The notes beneath the pieces are model-generated. The model saw only the letters and a program-made list of their open reading frames with translations. It searched no databases and was not told the origin of the DNA. Of a DNA stretch of 64,000 nucleotides, positions 18,524 through 29,597 are shown in pieces. The DNA comes from Sinorhizobium sp. BG8 (GTDB lineage Bacteria > Pseudomonadota > Alphaproteobacteria > Rhizobiales > Rhizobiaceae). The first letter of the stretch is position 1. Each line of letters opens with the position of its first letter. Both the position numbers and the translations under genes were made by a program. The stretch spans positions 604,501 to 668,500 of the forward strand of contig NZ_CP044011.1 of the NCBI RefSeq assembly GCF_016864555.1, read 5' to 3'.

Positions 18524-20209
18524 TCAGGCCCGACGGCTCATCAGCCACTGAACCTCGGGAACGGTACCGATCGGCAAGGTGAGCGTGATCTGCCGGGATG
18601 CCCTGACCCCGGAAGGATCAGCAAAGAAGACATCCTCCTCCTCCTTGACGGCAACGTCCATGCAGGTCAGCGCCCAGGTTTCCCCGTCTGGCGCCACCAG
18701 CCGCGCCTCGTGTGCACCGGCCATGTGCAACTGGATAGCCGGGTGGATGTGGAAGCGGACCACCGCCACCCCCTTGTTCGACGGGTCCGGGGCGAGATCA
18801 CCCGGCCGATAGAAGCGCTCGCGCCCGCGGATGGTCTTGCCTCCCGCATGAATATACAGATCGCGTTCGTAGAGCAGACCGAACTCGTCGAGATATCCGT
18901 CATGGTTCGCGATAAGCCCGTCGGAACCATCCGTGCCGCCGTAGCGCCCCACATCGATGCGCGACACGCCCCCTATGGCGATCGGTCCGAGGAAGCGCGA
19001 GTTCGACAAGCGCAGCGAAGACGTATCATTGAGCGTCGCAACGGAATGGGCAGCCGTTGCTCGAGACATCTGGCGCAGGCTCTCGCCCGCAAACCGCGGC
19101 ATGCCCGAATTGATGATGAAGCGGTGACGCCCCGAAGACATCTCCAACGAGAGCCCCCCCGCGCACGCTGTCGACGACAGCTCGACCGATTGCGGAACGC
19201 CGGTATCGACAAGCACGACCGTGTTCTCGACCGACAACCGGTCGTAGCGTGAGGAGGGAAGCGTACGGAAAGGCGCGCCGCCCGTCTCGTCGTATCGCAG
19301 CACGGACATCAACTCGTTGGCGAGCGTGTAGGTCGCCCCGTTGAAGAGGGCGAGTTCCCCTCCCTGATGGCGGAAGAAACGCAAGGCGGGAAAGATCCGG
19401 TCTATGCAGGGAATAAGCCTCGCCGGCACATCGTGGCCGAGATTGACGTAGGTCTGGCGCAGCGGAAGCAAATGGAGCAACAGATTGAGGGCCACGCGAG
19501 GGTTTCGAGACGAGTGCCCCCCGTCGGGCAGGATCTGTCGGTCGAGTTCTTCGTCGAGCCGTCGCGCGGCCTTGCGGATCGTGGACGCGGAGGCCGGCAT
19601 GGCAATGGAGGCCATCGCCAGCGCGGTGCGCGCCAGGAGACGCGTCTCTCCCTCCCGCGTAGTACCCGCGATATGCCTGAGATACCGGACCTGGAAGGCG
19701 AGGCTCTTGAGAAACCGCCGGTAGAATACATAGTCGGCGTCCTTCAGCAGGATCGGTGAATGCGACAACCACGCAATGATGCGCAGCGACAGGACGTCGG
19801 GCCGCCATGCGATCCCCTTGATGACCTGCCCGTGGCTAGCGATCCAGTCATCAACGATGGCCCGGCTGGTCAGCGAAGCCGCCTCCATCCGGGCGATCCG
19901 CATGTGCCTTAGCCAGCTGAAGCAGTGCAATCGCGTGGCAAACTCCACGGACGGCAAGTCCAGTGAAAATGGCGATTCTCCCTCGCAGTCGAGCACCCGC
20001 CCCGCCAGCGGAAACCGGCCGGCGATGATCTCGTCGGCGACGAACGAATCGGCGGGATGCAGGTCCGTCGGTGCGACGATCAGGCGGTCCGGGGCACCTC
20101 CCGCAAAGCGCAACGCCGAGATTCTGCCGACGGCAAGACGCCGCGAGAAACGGCGCCATCCCTCACGCAAGTACAAGTAGAGAATTCGCTGCCGTTTGAA
20201 GAGCCGCAT
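18524..20209 (-). CDS. heparinase II/III family protein
   Basis: 561 residues. An alpha-helical N-terminal half (alpha/alpha toroid) is followed by a beta-sandwich C-terminal half ([20 protein letters not shown] and later strands), the layout of heparinase II/III-like polysaccharide lyases. No signal peptide is evident at the ATG start ([20 protein letters not shown]), which is odd for an enzyme acting on extracellular polysaccharide. Its substrate in rhizobia is not established. The gene sits 95 bases upstream of purH and 133 bases after rsmB, on the same strand. Confidence 0.8.
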   Translation of the reverse strand: MRLFKRQRILYLYLREGWRRFSRRLAVGRISALRFAGGAPDRLIVAPTDLHPADSFVADEIIAGRFPLAGRVLDCEGESPFSLDLPSVEFATRLHCFSWLRHMRIARMEAASLTSRAIVDDWIASHGQVIKGIAWRPDVLSLRIIAWLSHSPILLKDADYVFYRRFLKSLAFQVRYLRHIAGTTREGETRLLARTALAMASIAMPASASTIRKAARRLDEELDRQILPDGGHSSRNPRVALNLLLHLLPLRQTYVNLGHDVPARLIPCIDRIFPALRFFRHQGGELALFNGATYTLANELMSVLRYDETGGAPFRTLPSSRYDRLSVENTVVLVDTGVPQSVELSSTACAGGLSLEMSSGRHRFIINSGMPRFAGESLRQMSRATAAHSVATLNDTSSLRLSNSRFLGPIAIGGVSRIDVGRYGGTDGSDGLIANHDGYLDEFGLLYERDLYIHAGGKTIRGRERFYRPGDLAPDPSNKGVAVVRFHIHPAIQLHMAGAHEARLVAPDGETWALTCMDVAVKEEEDVFFADPSGVRASRQITLTLPIGTVPEVQWLMSRRA

Positions 20210-20342
20210 GGTGAATATTCTGCCTCCGGATCCTATTGGTATGCACCGGAATAGATCACGTCAATTCATCGCGCTTGAGCACGGTGATGGACTCACGACA
20301 TTCGGATGAGTTCGCCGAATTTGCGGGACGCGATGCGGCTAA

Positions 20343-21761
20343 CTAGGACGAGGTTCCTAGCCGCCGGAGAACGACTGCATAAAAACCATCCATGCCACCG
20401 GCCGCACTGTCATGGGCCGGAAACATTGCCGGAGTCGTTCGGATTTCACCAAGGGCAGTGATCGCCTGCTCGAGGCCTTGCCAATTCTTTGCGTCCACCG
20501 GCTCTATTGTCCATTCCGGTTGAGACGCAAGCACGTGCTTCGTAACCTCTTCTCCCTCCAGGGGATCGAGAGAGCAGTTCGAAAAAACCAGCTTGCCACC
20601 GGGCTTGACCATGCCCATCGCATGCCTGAGGAGCTTCTCCTGGACCTCAGCCAGCTTGGCGATGTCCTGCGGCCCCTTGGTCCACAATACGTCCGGGTGG
20701 CGTCGAATTGTTCCGGTGGAGGAGCACGGTGCATCAAGCAGCACCGCATCGAAGGGAAACTCGGGTCGAAAATTCCCAGCGTTCGCCTCGATCGTCGAGG
20801 CCTGGAGCCGCAATCTGTCGAGGTTGCCGACAAGGCGGCGCAACCTGCTGGCCGACTGATCAAGGGCTGTAACCTTCGCTCCTGCAAGCACCAGTTGCGC
20901 GGTCTTTCCACCGGGTGCCGCGCAGAGATCTGCGACAGACTGTCCCTCGACGTTTCCGAAGAGCTTCGCCGGTATACTGGCCGCGGCGTCCTGGACCCAC
21001 CACTCCCCTTCTGCAAAGCCTTCGAGCGAAGGAACTGTACCGGAGAATGCCGACAATCGGACCGTTCCGGTAGGGAGAACGCTTCCACCGAGGCGCGCCG
21101 CCCATTGTTCCGGATCGCTTTTCACGGTGAGATCGATAGGCGCCGGAACGAGCTGAGCCTCCGAAATCCTTAACGCATGCTCTCGCCCATAGACGTCGAC
21201 AAGGCGATCGAAGAACCAGGACGGTATCGCGGGAATGGATTGAACCGCGGAGAGGTGGTTGGCCTTTTCGCGCGCGAGCCTCCGCAACACCGCATTCACG
21301 AGATTTGCGAAGCGCCTGTTGCGCGGATCCGCCTTCGCCTGATCGACGGCAATATCGACCGCCGAGTGATCAGGAACATCGAGATAGAGGATCTGTGCGG
21401 CGGCGACCGCCAGCACATGATGCAAAGCGCGCGCACCCTCGGGAAGCGGCGTCTCCACGAGCGAGTTCAGGATTGCTTCAATTCGCGGCAAATGCCTGAG
21501 GGCAGTGTTAATGATCGCGCGGACGAGCGCGCGGTCGGCTTCACTCAATGCAGCATAGGCGGCATTCCCATGCTCGGCATCGAGCATCCCGTCGAGCGGC
21601 GTCTTACGATCGATAACGGCACCGAGGATCTTGGCCGCCGTTTGCCGGCTGCGAAGTCCCTGCTTTTCCTCCGGCCCCGCGCTGGCTCCGGTACTCTCGC
21701 TCCGTGAGCCGCGGGACTTTTGTTTCGGATGCGAACCGGATTTTGCTTTGGCGGATTTCAA
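20343..21761 (-). CDS. rsmB: 16S rRNA (cytosine-C5) methyltransferase, RsmB/NOP2 family
   Basis: 472 residues. A lysine-rich N-terminal tail precedes a NusB-like helical domain (about 38-160) and a Rossmann SAM domain with [13 protein letters not shown] (about 270), [17 protein letters not shown] (about 340, with a catalytic-site Cys) and [12 protein letters not shown] (about 393, the nucleophilic Cys). It methylates a cytosine of 16S rRNA. The start is a TTG at 21761 that overlaps the htpX stop (TTGA), suggesting translational coupling; the next Met is well inside the NusB domain. Confidence 0.88.
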   Translation of the reverse strand: MKSAKAKSGSHPKQKSRGSRSESTGASAGPEEKQGLRSRQTAAKILGAVIDRKTPLDGMLDAEHGNAAYAALSEADRALVRAIINTALRHLPRIEAILNSLVETPLPEGARALHHVLAVAAAQILYLDVPDHSAVDIAVDQAKADPRNRRFANLVNAVLRRLAREKANHLSAVQSIPAIPSWFFDRLVDVYGREHALRISEAQLVPAPIDLTVKSDPEQWAARLGGSVLPTGTVRLSAFSGTVPSLEGFAEGEWWVQDAAASIPAKLFGNVEGQSVADLCAAPGGKTAQLVLAGAKVTALDQSASRLRRLVGNLDRLRLQASTIEANAGNFRPEFPFDAVLLDAPCSSTGTIRRHPDVLWTKGPQDIAKLAEVQEKLLRHAMGMVKPGGKLVFSNCSLDPLEGEEVTKHVLASQPEWTIEPVDAKNWQGLEQAITALGEIRTTPAMFPAHDSAAGGMDGFYAVVLRRLGTSS

Positions 21762-22723
21762 GACCAGGGACCTTTCGGTGGTTCGGAACCACCGCGCCCC
21801 CAGCCGGTTGTCGGTACGGAGCGCGATTTTCGCCCCGCACTATCAGGCCGCGGCGGCGGCGTCGAGCCTTGCCGCATGTCTTCCGCCGCCATAGCCTGCA
21901 GGGCGGCAATTCTGTTCTCCGTGTTCGGATGGGTTGAGAACAGGTTATCCATCCGCTCGCCTGACAGTGGATTGATGATGAACATGTGCGCCGTCGCCGG
22001 GTTATGCTCGGCCCGGTCGTTCGGAATTCGCCCGGCGGCGACCGCGATTTTCCTCAAGGCGGAAGCAAGCCACAACGGATTGCCGCAAATCTCTGCACCA
22101 CGCCGGTCTGCGGAGTATTCCCGCGTCCTGCTGATCGCCATCTGAACCAGCATGGCTGCAAAGGGGGCGACGATCATGGCGATAAGGACCCCTACGAATC
22201 CGAGGGGATTATTGTTTTCGCGATTGTTACCCCCGAAGAACATGGCAAAGTTCGCCAGCATGGAGATGGCGCCGGCGATTGTGGCCGTCAGCGTCATGGT
22301 CAGGGTATCGCGATTCTGGATATGAGCGAGCTCATGGGCCATAACGCCCGCCACTTCCTCGTAGGAAAGCGAATGCAGCAGGCCTGTCGAGGCCGCCACC
22401 GCCGCATTCTGCGGATTTCTGCCGGTTGCGAAGGCGTTCGGTTGATCGCTGTTGATGACATACACCCGGGGCATTGGCAGCCCGGCTCTGGCCGCGAGAT
22501 CGCGAACGATGCCGTAGTATTCCGGCGCATTGCGCTCCTCGACTTCCTGCGCCCCGTACATGGAGAGCACCATGCGGTCGGAGTTCCAATAGGAAAAGAA
22601 GTTCATCGCGGCTGCAACCAGCAGCGCGATCATCATGCCGCCGCTACCACCGATGAGATAGCCGACACCCATGAAAAGCGCTGTCATGAATGCAAGCAGC
22701 ATCGCTGTTCGAACGAGATTCAT
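21758..22723 (-). CDS. htpX: membrane zinc metalloprotease HtpX (M48)
   Basis: 321 residues. Two N-terminal helices (about 7-43) and two more near 148-170 and 180-200 place the active site in the cytoplasm. HELAH at 130-134 gives zinc ligands His130 and His134 with catalytic Glu131. It degrades misfolded membrane proteins together with FtsH. The C-terminal 40 residues are Pro/Arg/Ser rich. It is the first gene of a pair with rsmB (4-base overlap). A parS-like site lies 36-51 bases upstream of its start. Confidence 0.93.
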   Translation of the reverse strand: MNLVRTAMLLAFMTALFMGVGYLIGGSGGMMIALLVAAAMNFFSYWNSDRMVLSMYGAQEVEERNAPEYYGIVRDLAARAGLPMPRVYVINSDQPNAFATGRNPQNAAVAASTGLLHSLSYEEVAGVMAHELAHIQNRDTLTMTLTATIAGAISMLANFAMFFGGNNRENNNPLGFVGVLIAMIVAPFAAMLVQMAISRTREYSADRRGAEICGNPLWLASALRKIAVAAGRIPNDRAEHNPATAHMFIINPLSGERMDNLFSTHPNTENRIAALQAMAAEDMRQGSTPPPRPDSAGRKSRSVPTTGWGRGGSEPPKGPWS

Positions 22724-22758
22724 CCTGGGCTCCGCTTCGCTCGCGAGGGCAACAGAAA

Positions 22759-22774
22759 CGTTTCACGTGAATCA
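22759..22774. promoter_or_regulatory. parS-like site 1
   Basis: CGTTTCACGTGAATCA matches the ParB site TGTTTCACGTGAAACA at 14 of 16 positions. It lies in the gap between the divergent htpX and sdhAF4 genes. Confidence 0.6.
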
Positions 22775-22858
22775 ATGCTTTGCCTCGCCGTTCTCTAGTC
22801 CTATATGATGGGGGAGCATTGGGCATACTTCAATATCCCGTCCGAATTCGGAGGTCGC

Positions 22859-23056
22859 ATGCAGAGCGAGAACGACAACAGTGCCGGCAGGGGGCGTCCG
22901 CTTTCTGCAGCGGCCGTTCGCGCGTTGAAGGAAGCCGAGGAAAGGCGTCTCGCTAACCCTGCACATGAGTTGCCGAAGGAGATCGGTGGCCGCGGTGGTG
23001 CCGATCCCGCCCGCTTCGGCGACTGGGAAGTCAACGGACGAGCCATCGATTTCTAG
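22859..23056 (+). CDS. succinate dehydrogenase assembly factor 4 family (DUF1674)
   Basis: 65 residues. The C-terminal motif EIGGRGGADPARFGDWEVNG followed by RAIDF is the conserved core of SDHAF4/DUF1674, which binds flavinylated SdhA during complex II assembly. ATG 22859 is chosen because GGAGG stands six bases before it; an ATG at 22805 in frame would add 18 residues without a comparable ribosome site. The N-terminal half is charged and probably disordered. The sdh operon itself is not in the window. Confidence 0.85.
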   Translation: MQSENDNSAGRGRPLSAAAVRALKEAEERRLANPAHELPKEIGGRGGADPARFGDWEVNGRAIDF

Positions 23057-23104
23057 GTATTATTTCCTATTGACGATTAATGAAGTGCGGAATATTTTCC
23101 GTCT

Positions 23105-23575
23105 ATGCGAAATCGTCAAACCCTGAAAGCCGGAATTCTTGCCTGTCTCGTTCCAGGTGCAGGTGCTGCCGCCAACGGTGCTGAACAGCACCAGCCCGTC
23201 GCCGTAACAGGCCCGGTCGTCGCGGATATCGTCCGTGTAATTGATGGCGATACAATTCTGGTATCCGCGCGTCCCTGGCCACAACAGACCGTCGAGGTCT
23301 ATGTAAGGCTGCGCGGCATCGACACACCCGAGTTGCGCTCCTCCTGTCCAGACATACGAGTGCTCGCGCAAGCAGCCAAGGCTAGGCTCATCGAACTTGC
23401 TTCGGGGCACAATGAGCTCTCGCTTACCGACATCGAGGGCGACAAGTTCTTCGGCCGCGTCATCGCTGACGTACGTTTTCCCGATGGTGTGAATCCGGCT
23501 CAGGATCTTGTGGCTGCCGGTCTGGCCAGCTCCTACCACGGTGGGAAGCGGCGGCAAGACGATTGCCGATTCTGA
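23105..23575 (+). CDS. thermonuclease family protein (SNase-like), exported
   Basis: 156 residues with a short hydrophobic N-terminus (about 9-25, cleavage near AAANGA), so probably periplasmic. The SNase fold motifs VIDGDTI (about 45-51) and RLRGIDTPEL (about 69-78) are present, as is a later FFGRVIADV strand with the catalytic-type Arg. Substrate and role are unknown; many rhizobial genomes encode several such small proteins. It starts 48 bases after sdhAF4 on the same strand. Confidence 0.85.
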   Translation: MRNRQTLKAGILACLVPGAGAAANGAEQHQPVAVTGPVVADIVRVIDGDTILVSARPWPQQTVEVYVRLRGIDTPELRSSCPDIRVLAQAAKARLIELASGHNELSLTDIEGDKFFGRVIADVRFPDGVNPAQDLVAAGLASSYHGGKRRQDDCRF

Positions 23576-23637
23576 GTCAAGGCGACGGGGAGGGCGCAGC
23601 TTGCCGCTTGCCCTCCTTCTTCTCTGGGGTGAGTGCT

Positions 23638-25592
<1,955 letters not shown>

Positions 25593-25689
25593 CAATTCCT
25601 CCTCACGAAATGCGGTCCGGAACGCCGATACCTCCCGCGTTCCACAATATTCTGCGCCATACATATCAGGTCAAAGCATTCCAGCAATT

Positions 25690-25708
25690 AGACAAAGGTC
25701 ATTTGTCT
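25690..25708. promoter_or_regulatory. inverted repeat between acsA and trcR
   Basis: AGACAAA-GGTCA-TTTGTCT: perfect 7-bp arms with a 5-base spacer. It is centred about 107 bases from the acsA start and about 125 from the trcR start. It is a candidate operator; the cognate regulator is unknown. Confidence 0.45.
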
Positions 25709-25823
25709 CTTGATCAATTGCATTTCTGCGACAGCAGCGCTATAGAGGGGCGAATTCCCGGAAATAAGTGGTTGATACCCACGGCCCGCGACACCGGCGC
25801 GGACGGACAGAAGGACTATATCC

Positions 25824-26531
25824 ATGGCTCAGCAACTGCTCATGCCAAAGGCAACAGCCGTATGGCTCGTTGACAATACGGCGCTGTCGTTTGACCAGAT
25901 CGCACAGTTCTGCAAACTGCACCCGCTCGAAGTGAAGGCCATTGCCGACGGCGAATCGGCACAGGGCATCAAGGGTCTGGATCCCATAGCCACCGGACAG
26001 CTTTCACGCGAGGAAATAGCCCGCGCCGAAACGAATCCGGCCCACAAGCTCAAGCTCTCCGAGCCGAAGGTACGCGTACCTGAATCCAAGCGGAAGGGCC
26101 CGCGTTACACGCCGGTCTCCAAGCGCCAGGATCGCCCCAATGCCATTCTCTGGCTTGTGCGCAACCATCCCGAACTGAAGGATGCACAGATTTCGCGCCT
26201 GGTCGGAACGACGAAGTCGACAATCGAGCAGATTCGCGAACGCACCCACTGGAACTCGGCAAACCTTACGCCGATGGATCCCGTAACCCTCGGCCTGTGC
26301 TCGCAGATCGATCTCGACCTCGAGGTCGAGCGCGCTTCCAAGGGTCGCCCGCTGCCGACGGCAGCCGAGCTCGGCGCCACGCTCGAGTCCGCACGCGAGA
26401 CGGAGAAGCTTCCCTACAGCGATTCCGACCGCGACGTAGAGAAGGAAATCGATGCCGACGCCGTCTTCGCCAAGCTGAAATCCCTCAAGTCCACGCGGAC
26501 CGATGAGGACGAGGACGACGATCACTTCTGA
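25824..26531 (+). CDS. trcR: cell-cycle transcriptional regulator TrcR (DUF1013)
   Basis: 235 residues, cytoplasmic. The whole sequence matches the DUF1013 pattern: MPKATAVWLVDNTALSFDQI at the start, a middle basic segment (KVRVPESKRKGPRYTP), a helix-turn-helix-like block QISRLVGTTKSTIEQIRERT (about 121-140), and an acidic tail (DEDEDDDHF). TrcR is an alphaproteobacterial protein first described in Caulobacter as cell-cycle regulated and associated with RNA polymerase. ATG 25824 is preceded by AAGGA. It is monocistronic, with an intrinsic terminator. Confidence 0.85.
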   Translation: MAQQLLMPKATAVWLVDNTALSFDQIAQFCKLHPLEVKAIADGESAQGIKGLDPIATGQLSREEIARAETNPAHKLKLSEPKVRVPESKRKGPRYTPVSKRQDRPNAILWLVRNHPELKDAQISRLVGTTKSTIEQIRERTHWNSANLTPMDPVTLGLCSQIDLDLEVERASKGRPLPTAAELGATLESARETEKLPYSDSDRDVEKEIDADAVFAKLKSLKSTRTDEDEDDDHF

Positions 26532-26553
26532 TCGAACGGAACACAAATGCATC

Positions 26554-26585
26554 AAACCCGGCCGTCCCCGACGACCGGGTTTTTT
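26554..26585 (+). terminator. intrinsic terminator of trcR
   Basis: AAACCCGG ... CCGGGTTT followed by further T residues (TTTC). Confidence 0.85.
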
Positions 26586-26652
26586 CATGTCTGCAGCGGG
26601 CTACGCTGAGGCGACCCCTGGCACCGCACCATACGGGGGCAGGAAATGCTGT

Positions 26653-28558
26653 TCATGCCCGGACGCCTCGATCATCGAGAACTGCGGTTATTTCATCCAG
26701 GATTGCCGGATCGTCGATTGTCGCCGGCATCTTCCATTCCTGCCTGTCGGCGATCTTCTGCATGGTACCGCGCAGGATTTTCCCCGACCTGGTCTTCGGC
26801 AGCCGCTTGACGCAAATGGCCATCTTGAATGCGGCAACCGGCCCGATGCGGTCTCGTACGAGAGCGACCACTTCGCGTTCGATTAACGATGATTCACGTG
26901 AAACACCGCTGTTGAGGACAAGGAAACCCGCGGGAATCTGCCCCTTCACCGCGTCGGCAATTCCGATGACAGCGCATTCGGCAACATCAGGGTGACTGGC
27001 GCAGACCTCTTCCATCGCACCGGTGGAGAGACGATGACCGGCGACATTGATGATGTCGTCCGTGCGCGACATGATGAAGACGTAGCCGTCCTCATCAATA
27101 TACCCGGCGTCGGCCGTTTTGTAGTAGCCCGGAAACTCCATCAGGCAGGCCTTCCTGAACCGCTCGTCTGCATTCCAGAACGAGGGGAGGCAACCGGGGG
27201 CAGGGGAGCTTGACGGTGATGTTGCCCAGAGTGCCTGACCCGACCTGATGACCGGCATCGTCGAGCACGTGGACCTCGTAGCCCGGGAGTGGAACGGCCG
27301 GTGACCCATGCTTCACGGGCAGCAGGCCGAGCCCCAGCGGATTGCCCGCCACCGGCCAGCCCGTCTCGGTCTGCCACCAGTGATCGACGACCGGTATCCC
27401 CAGCACTCCCTCTGCCCATTGCAAGGTATCCGGGTCCGCCCTTTCCCCGGCAAGGAAGAGAGCGCGAAGCGAGGACAGGTCGTATTTTCCAATGAACGCC
27501 CCGGTAGGGTCTTCCTTGCGGATCGCCCGAAATGCAGTCGGCGCCGTGAAGAGCACCGAGACGCGGTGCTGTTCGATCACACGCCAATAGGCACCGGCAT
27601 CAGGCGTGCCAACCGGCTTTCCTTCATAGAGTACGGTCGTGCTGCCGTTCAGCAGCGGTCCGTAGACAATGTAGGAATGACCCACCACCCAACCAATGTC
27701 GGACGCGGCCCAGAAGACCTCGCCCGGCTGAACGCCATAGAAGTTTGGCATGCTCCAGGCGAGCGCCACCATGTGCCCGCCATTGTCACGCAGCACGCCC
27801 TTGGGCTGCCCGGTCGTTCCCGAAGTATAGAGTATGTAGAGCGGATCCGTCGCGTTCACCGCAATGCAGCCCGGCCGGCGTCCCTCGATCTTTGCGGCCA
27901 CGACAGCATCGGTGAAATCCAGGTCTCGGCCCGCGATCAACGCGGCCTCGAGTTCCTGCCGCTGCAGTATGAGACAATGCTCCGGCTTGTGAACGGCGAT
28001 GTCGATTGCCGCATCAAGCAACGGTTTGTAGGCGACGACACGGCCCGGCTCGATCCCGCAGCTGGCTGACACCACCACCTTCGCGCCGCAGTCATCGATG
28101 CGTGTCGCGAGCTCGTTGGCCGCAAATCCGCCGAACACCACGGAATGGATAGCCCCCAGCCGGGCGCACGCAAGCATCGTGAAGACCGCTTCGGGAACCA
28201 TGGGCATGTAGATGATGACACGGTCGCCGCGCTCCACGCCGAGCTCGGAGAGGACCGCCGCAACGCTCTCTACTTCGACAAGAAGCTCCCGATAGGTGTA
28301 GCGACGGATCTGGTCCGTCACGGGGCTATCGTAGATCAGTGCGGTCTGGTTCCCGCGGCCGCGTGCCACATGTCGGTCGACGCAATTGTAGCAAGTGTTG
28401 GTCTCGCCATCAGGAAACCAGTGGCCACAGACGCCGCGCTCGCCATCGAAGACCGTATTCGGTTCCGTGAACCAGTCGATCGCTCCGGCGGCTTCGGCCC
28501 AATAGGCCGATGGGTCCGTCTTCCATTGCGCATAGGTGGCCGCATAGATGCTTGCCAT
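26653..28558 (-). pseudogene. prpE: propionyl-CoA synthetase, doubly frameshifted
   Basis: When repaired, 635 residues, normal for PrpE. It activates propionate (and acetate less well) via the acyl-AMP. The upstream frame runs from ATG 28558 through YTSGTTGQPKG and WWQTETGWP to GNITVKLP; the downstream frame continues PGCLPSFWNADERFRKACL to NVAGHRLSTGAMEEV and KTRSGKILRG. The family motif KLPLPPGCLP is recovered only by adding one base to the run at 27203-27206 and one at 27194-27200. Two single-base losses in adjacent G/C runs favour sequencing error. A parS-like site lies within the 3' part. Confidence 0.88.
26890..26905. promoter_or_regulatory. parS-like site 2
   Basis: TGATTCACGTGAAACA, 15 of 16 to the ParB consensus, inside prpE, where it encodes V-S-R-E-S. 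Confidence 0.75.
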
Positions 28559-28740
28559 GACCGTTCTCCTCCCGAATTCGCTGGTGATGCGAGATCACCG
28601 CCTCCGGAGGGAAGCATAGGAAACCGACGGGGGTCATGGAAGCCAGACGAAAGAGTAAGAAGCGGCCGTGGGAAATCGCCCGCGATTGCGCACTCGCAAG
28701 GAGTCCGGGACGGCAATTGTGGACGACAGGATCGCTCCGG

Positions 28741-29400
28741 TCAGCGGCTTCCGAAGATGGCCGAGCCCACGCGTACGCTGGTCGCCCCAAATGCGACCGC
28801 TGTCTCATAGTCGCCGGACATGCCCATGGACAGTTTTTCAAGCCCACACCGGGCGGCGAGCTTCGCCAGGAGGGCGAAATGTGGACCGGGATTTTCGTCA
28901 GCCGGTGGGATACACATCAGCCCCTCGATGGACAGTCCCAATTCGGATCGGCAGTGATCCACGAACGCTTCGGTGTCATCCGGCGCGATGCCCGCCTTTT
29001 GTGGCTCAAGTCCCGTATTGACCTGTACGTAGAGGCGTGGCTTCCGCTGCTGCCGGTCTGCCTCGGCCGCAATTGCGCGGGCGATCTTTTCGCGATCGAC
29101 TGTCTCGATCACATCGAACAGCGAAACTGCATCAGCTGCCTTGTTCGACTGCAGTGGCCCTATGAGATGGAGTTCGATGCCCTCGAACTCCGCCCTGAGC
29201 GATGGCCACTTTCCCTGTGCCTCCTGGACTCGGTTCTCTCCGAAAATCCTCTGGCCCGCTTCGATTGCCGGCAGGATCGCGTCCGCATCGAACGTCTTGG
29301 AGACGGCGACAAGGCTGACGCCATCCGCTGCGCGCCCCGCTGACCGCGCAGCCTTGCCGATGCGATCGCGAACCTCTGCCAGACGCTCTTGCAGTTCCAT
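28741..29400 (-). CDS. YggS family pyridoxal-phosphate homeostasis protein
   Basis: 219 residues from ATG 29400 (a TTG four codons earlier is less likely). The single-domain TIM barrel of the alanine-racemase fold shows LVAVSKTFDADAI with the PLP lysine near residue 36, FGENRVQEA, HLIGPLQSNKA and SMGMSGDYETAV near the C-terminus. The family binds PLP and keeps B6 vitamers and amino-acid pools balanced; no enzymatic reaction is established. It is divergent from leuS across a 197-base gap. Confidence 0.93.
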   Translation of the reverse strand: MELQERLAEVRDRIGKAARSAGRAADGVSLVAVSKTFDADAILPAIEAGQRIFGENRVQEAQGKWPSLRAEFEGIELHLIGPLQSNKAADAVSLFDVIETVDREKIARAIAAEADRQQRKPRLYVQVNTGLEPQKAGIAPDDTEAFVDHCRSELGLSIEGLMCIPPADENPGPHFALLAKLAARCGLEKLSMGMSGDYETAVAFGATSVRVGSAIFGSR

Positions 29401-29597
29401 TTCGGTCTCCAAAGACTATCTTTGAGGCCGGACCTAGCGAAATCGCCGGCCTTTGCCAAGACCAAGCAACGGCGCGCGCCTCTTTGCAGCCCGAAAGACC
29501 CGTCAAAACTTGACGCTATCGCTGTTTCATGGTGAAGGTCTCGCCACATATTCGTACGGGCTTCGCCCTTTCCCAAGACTTCCGGAACATCAACGAC

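Noticed and set aside
29425-29452. Inverted repeat AGGCCGG ... CCGGCCT upstream of leuS
   Set aside because: It lies between divergent genes with no T-run and no leucine-rich leader frame, so neither terminator nor attenuator can be supported.
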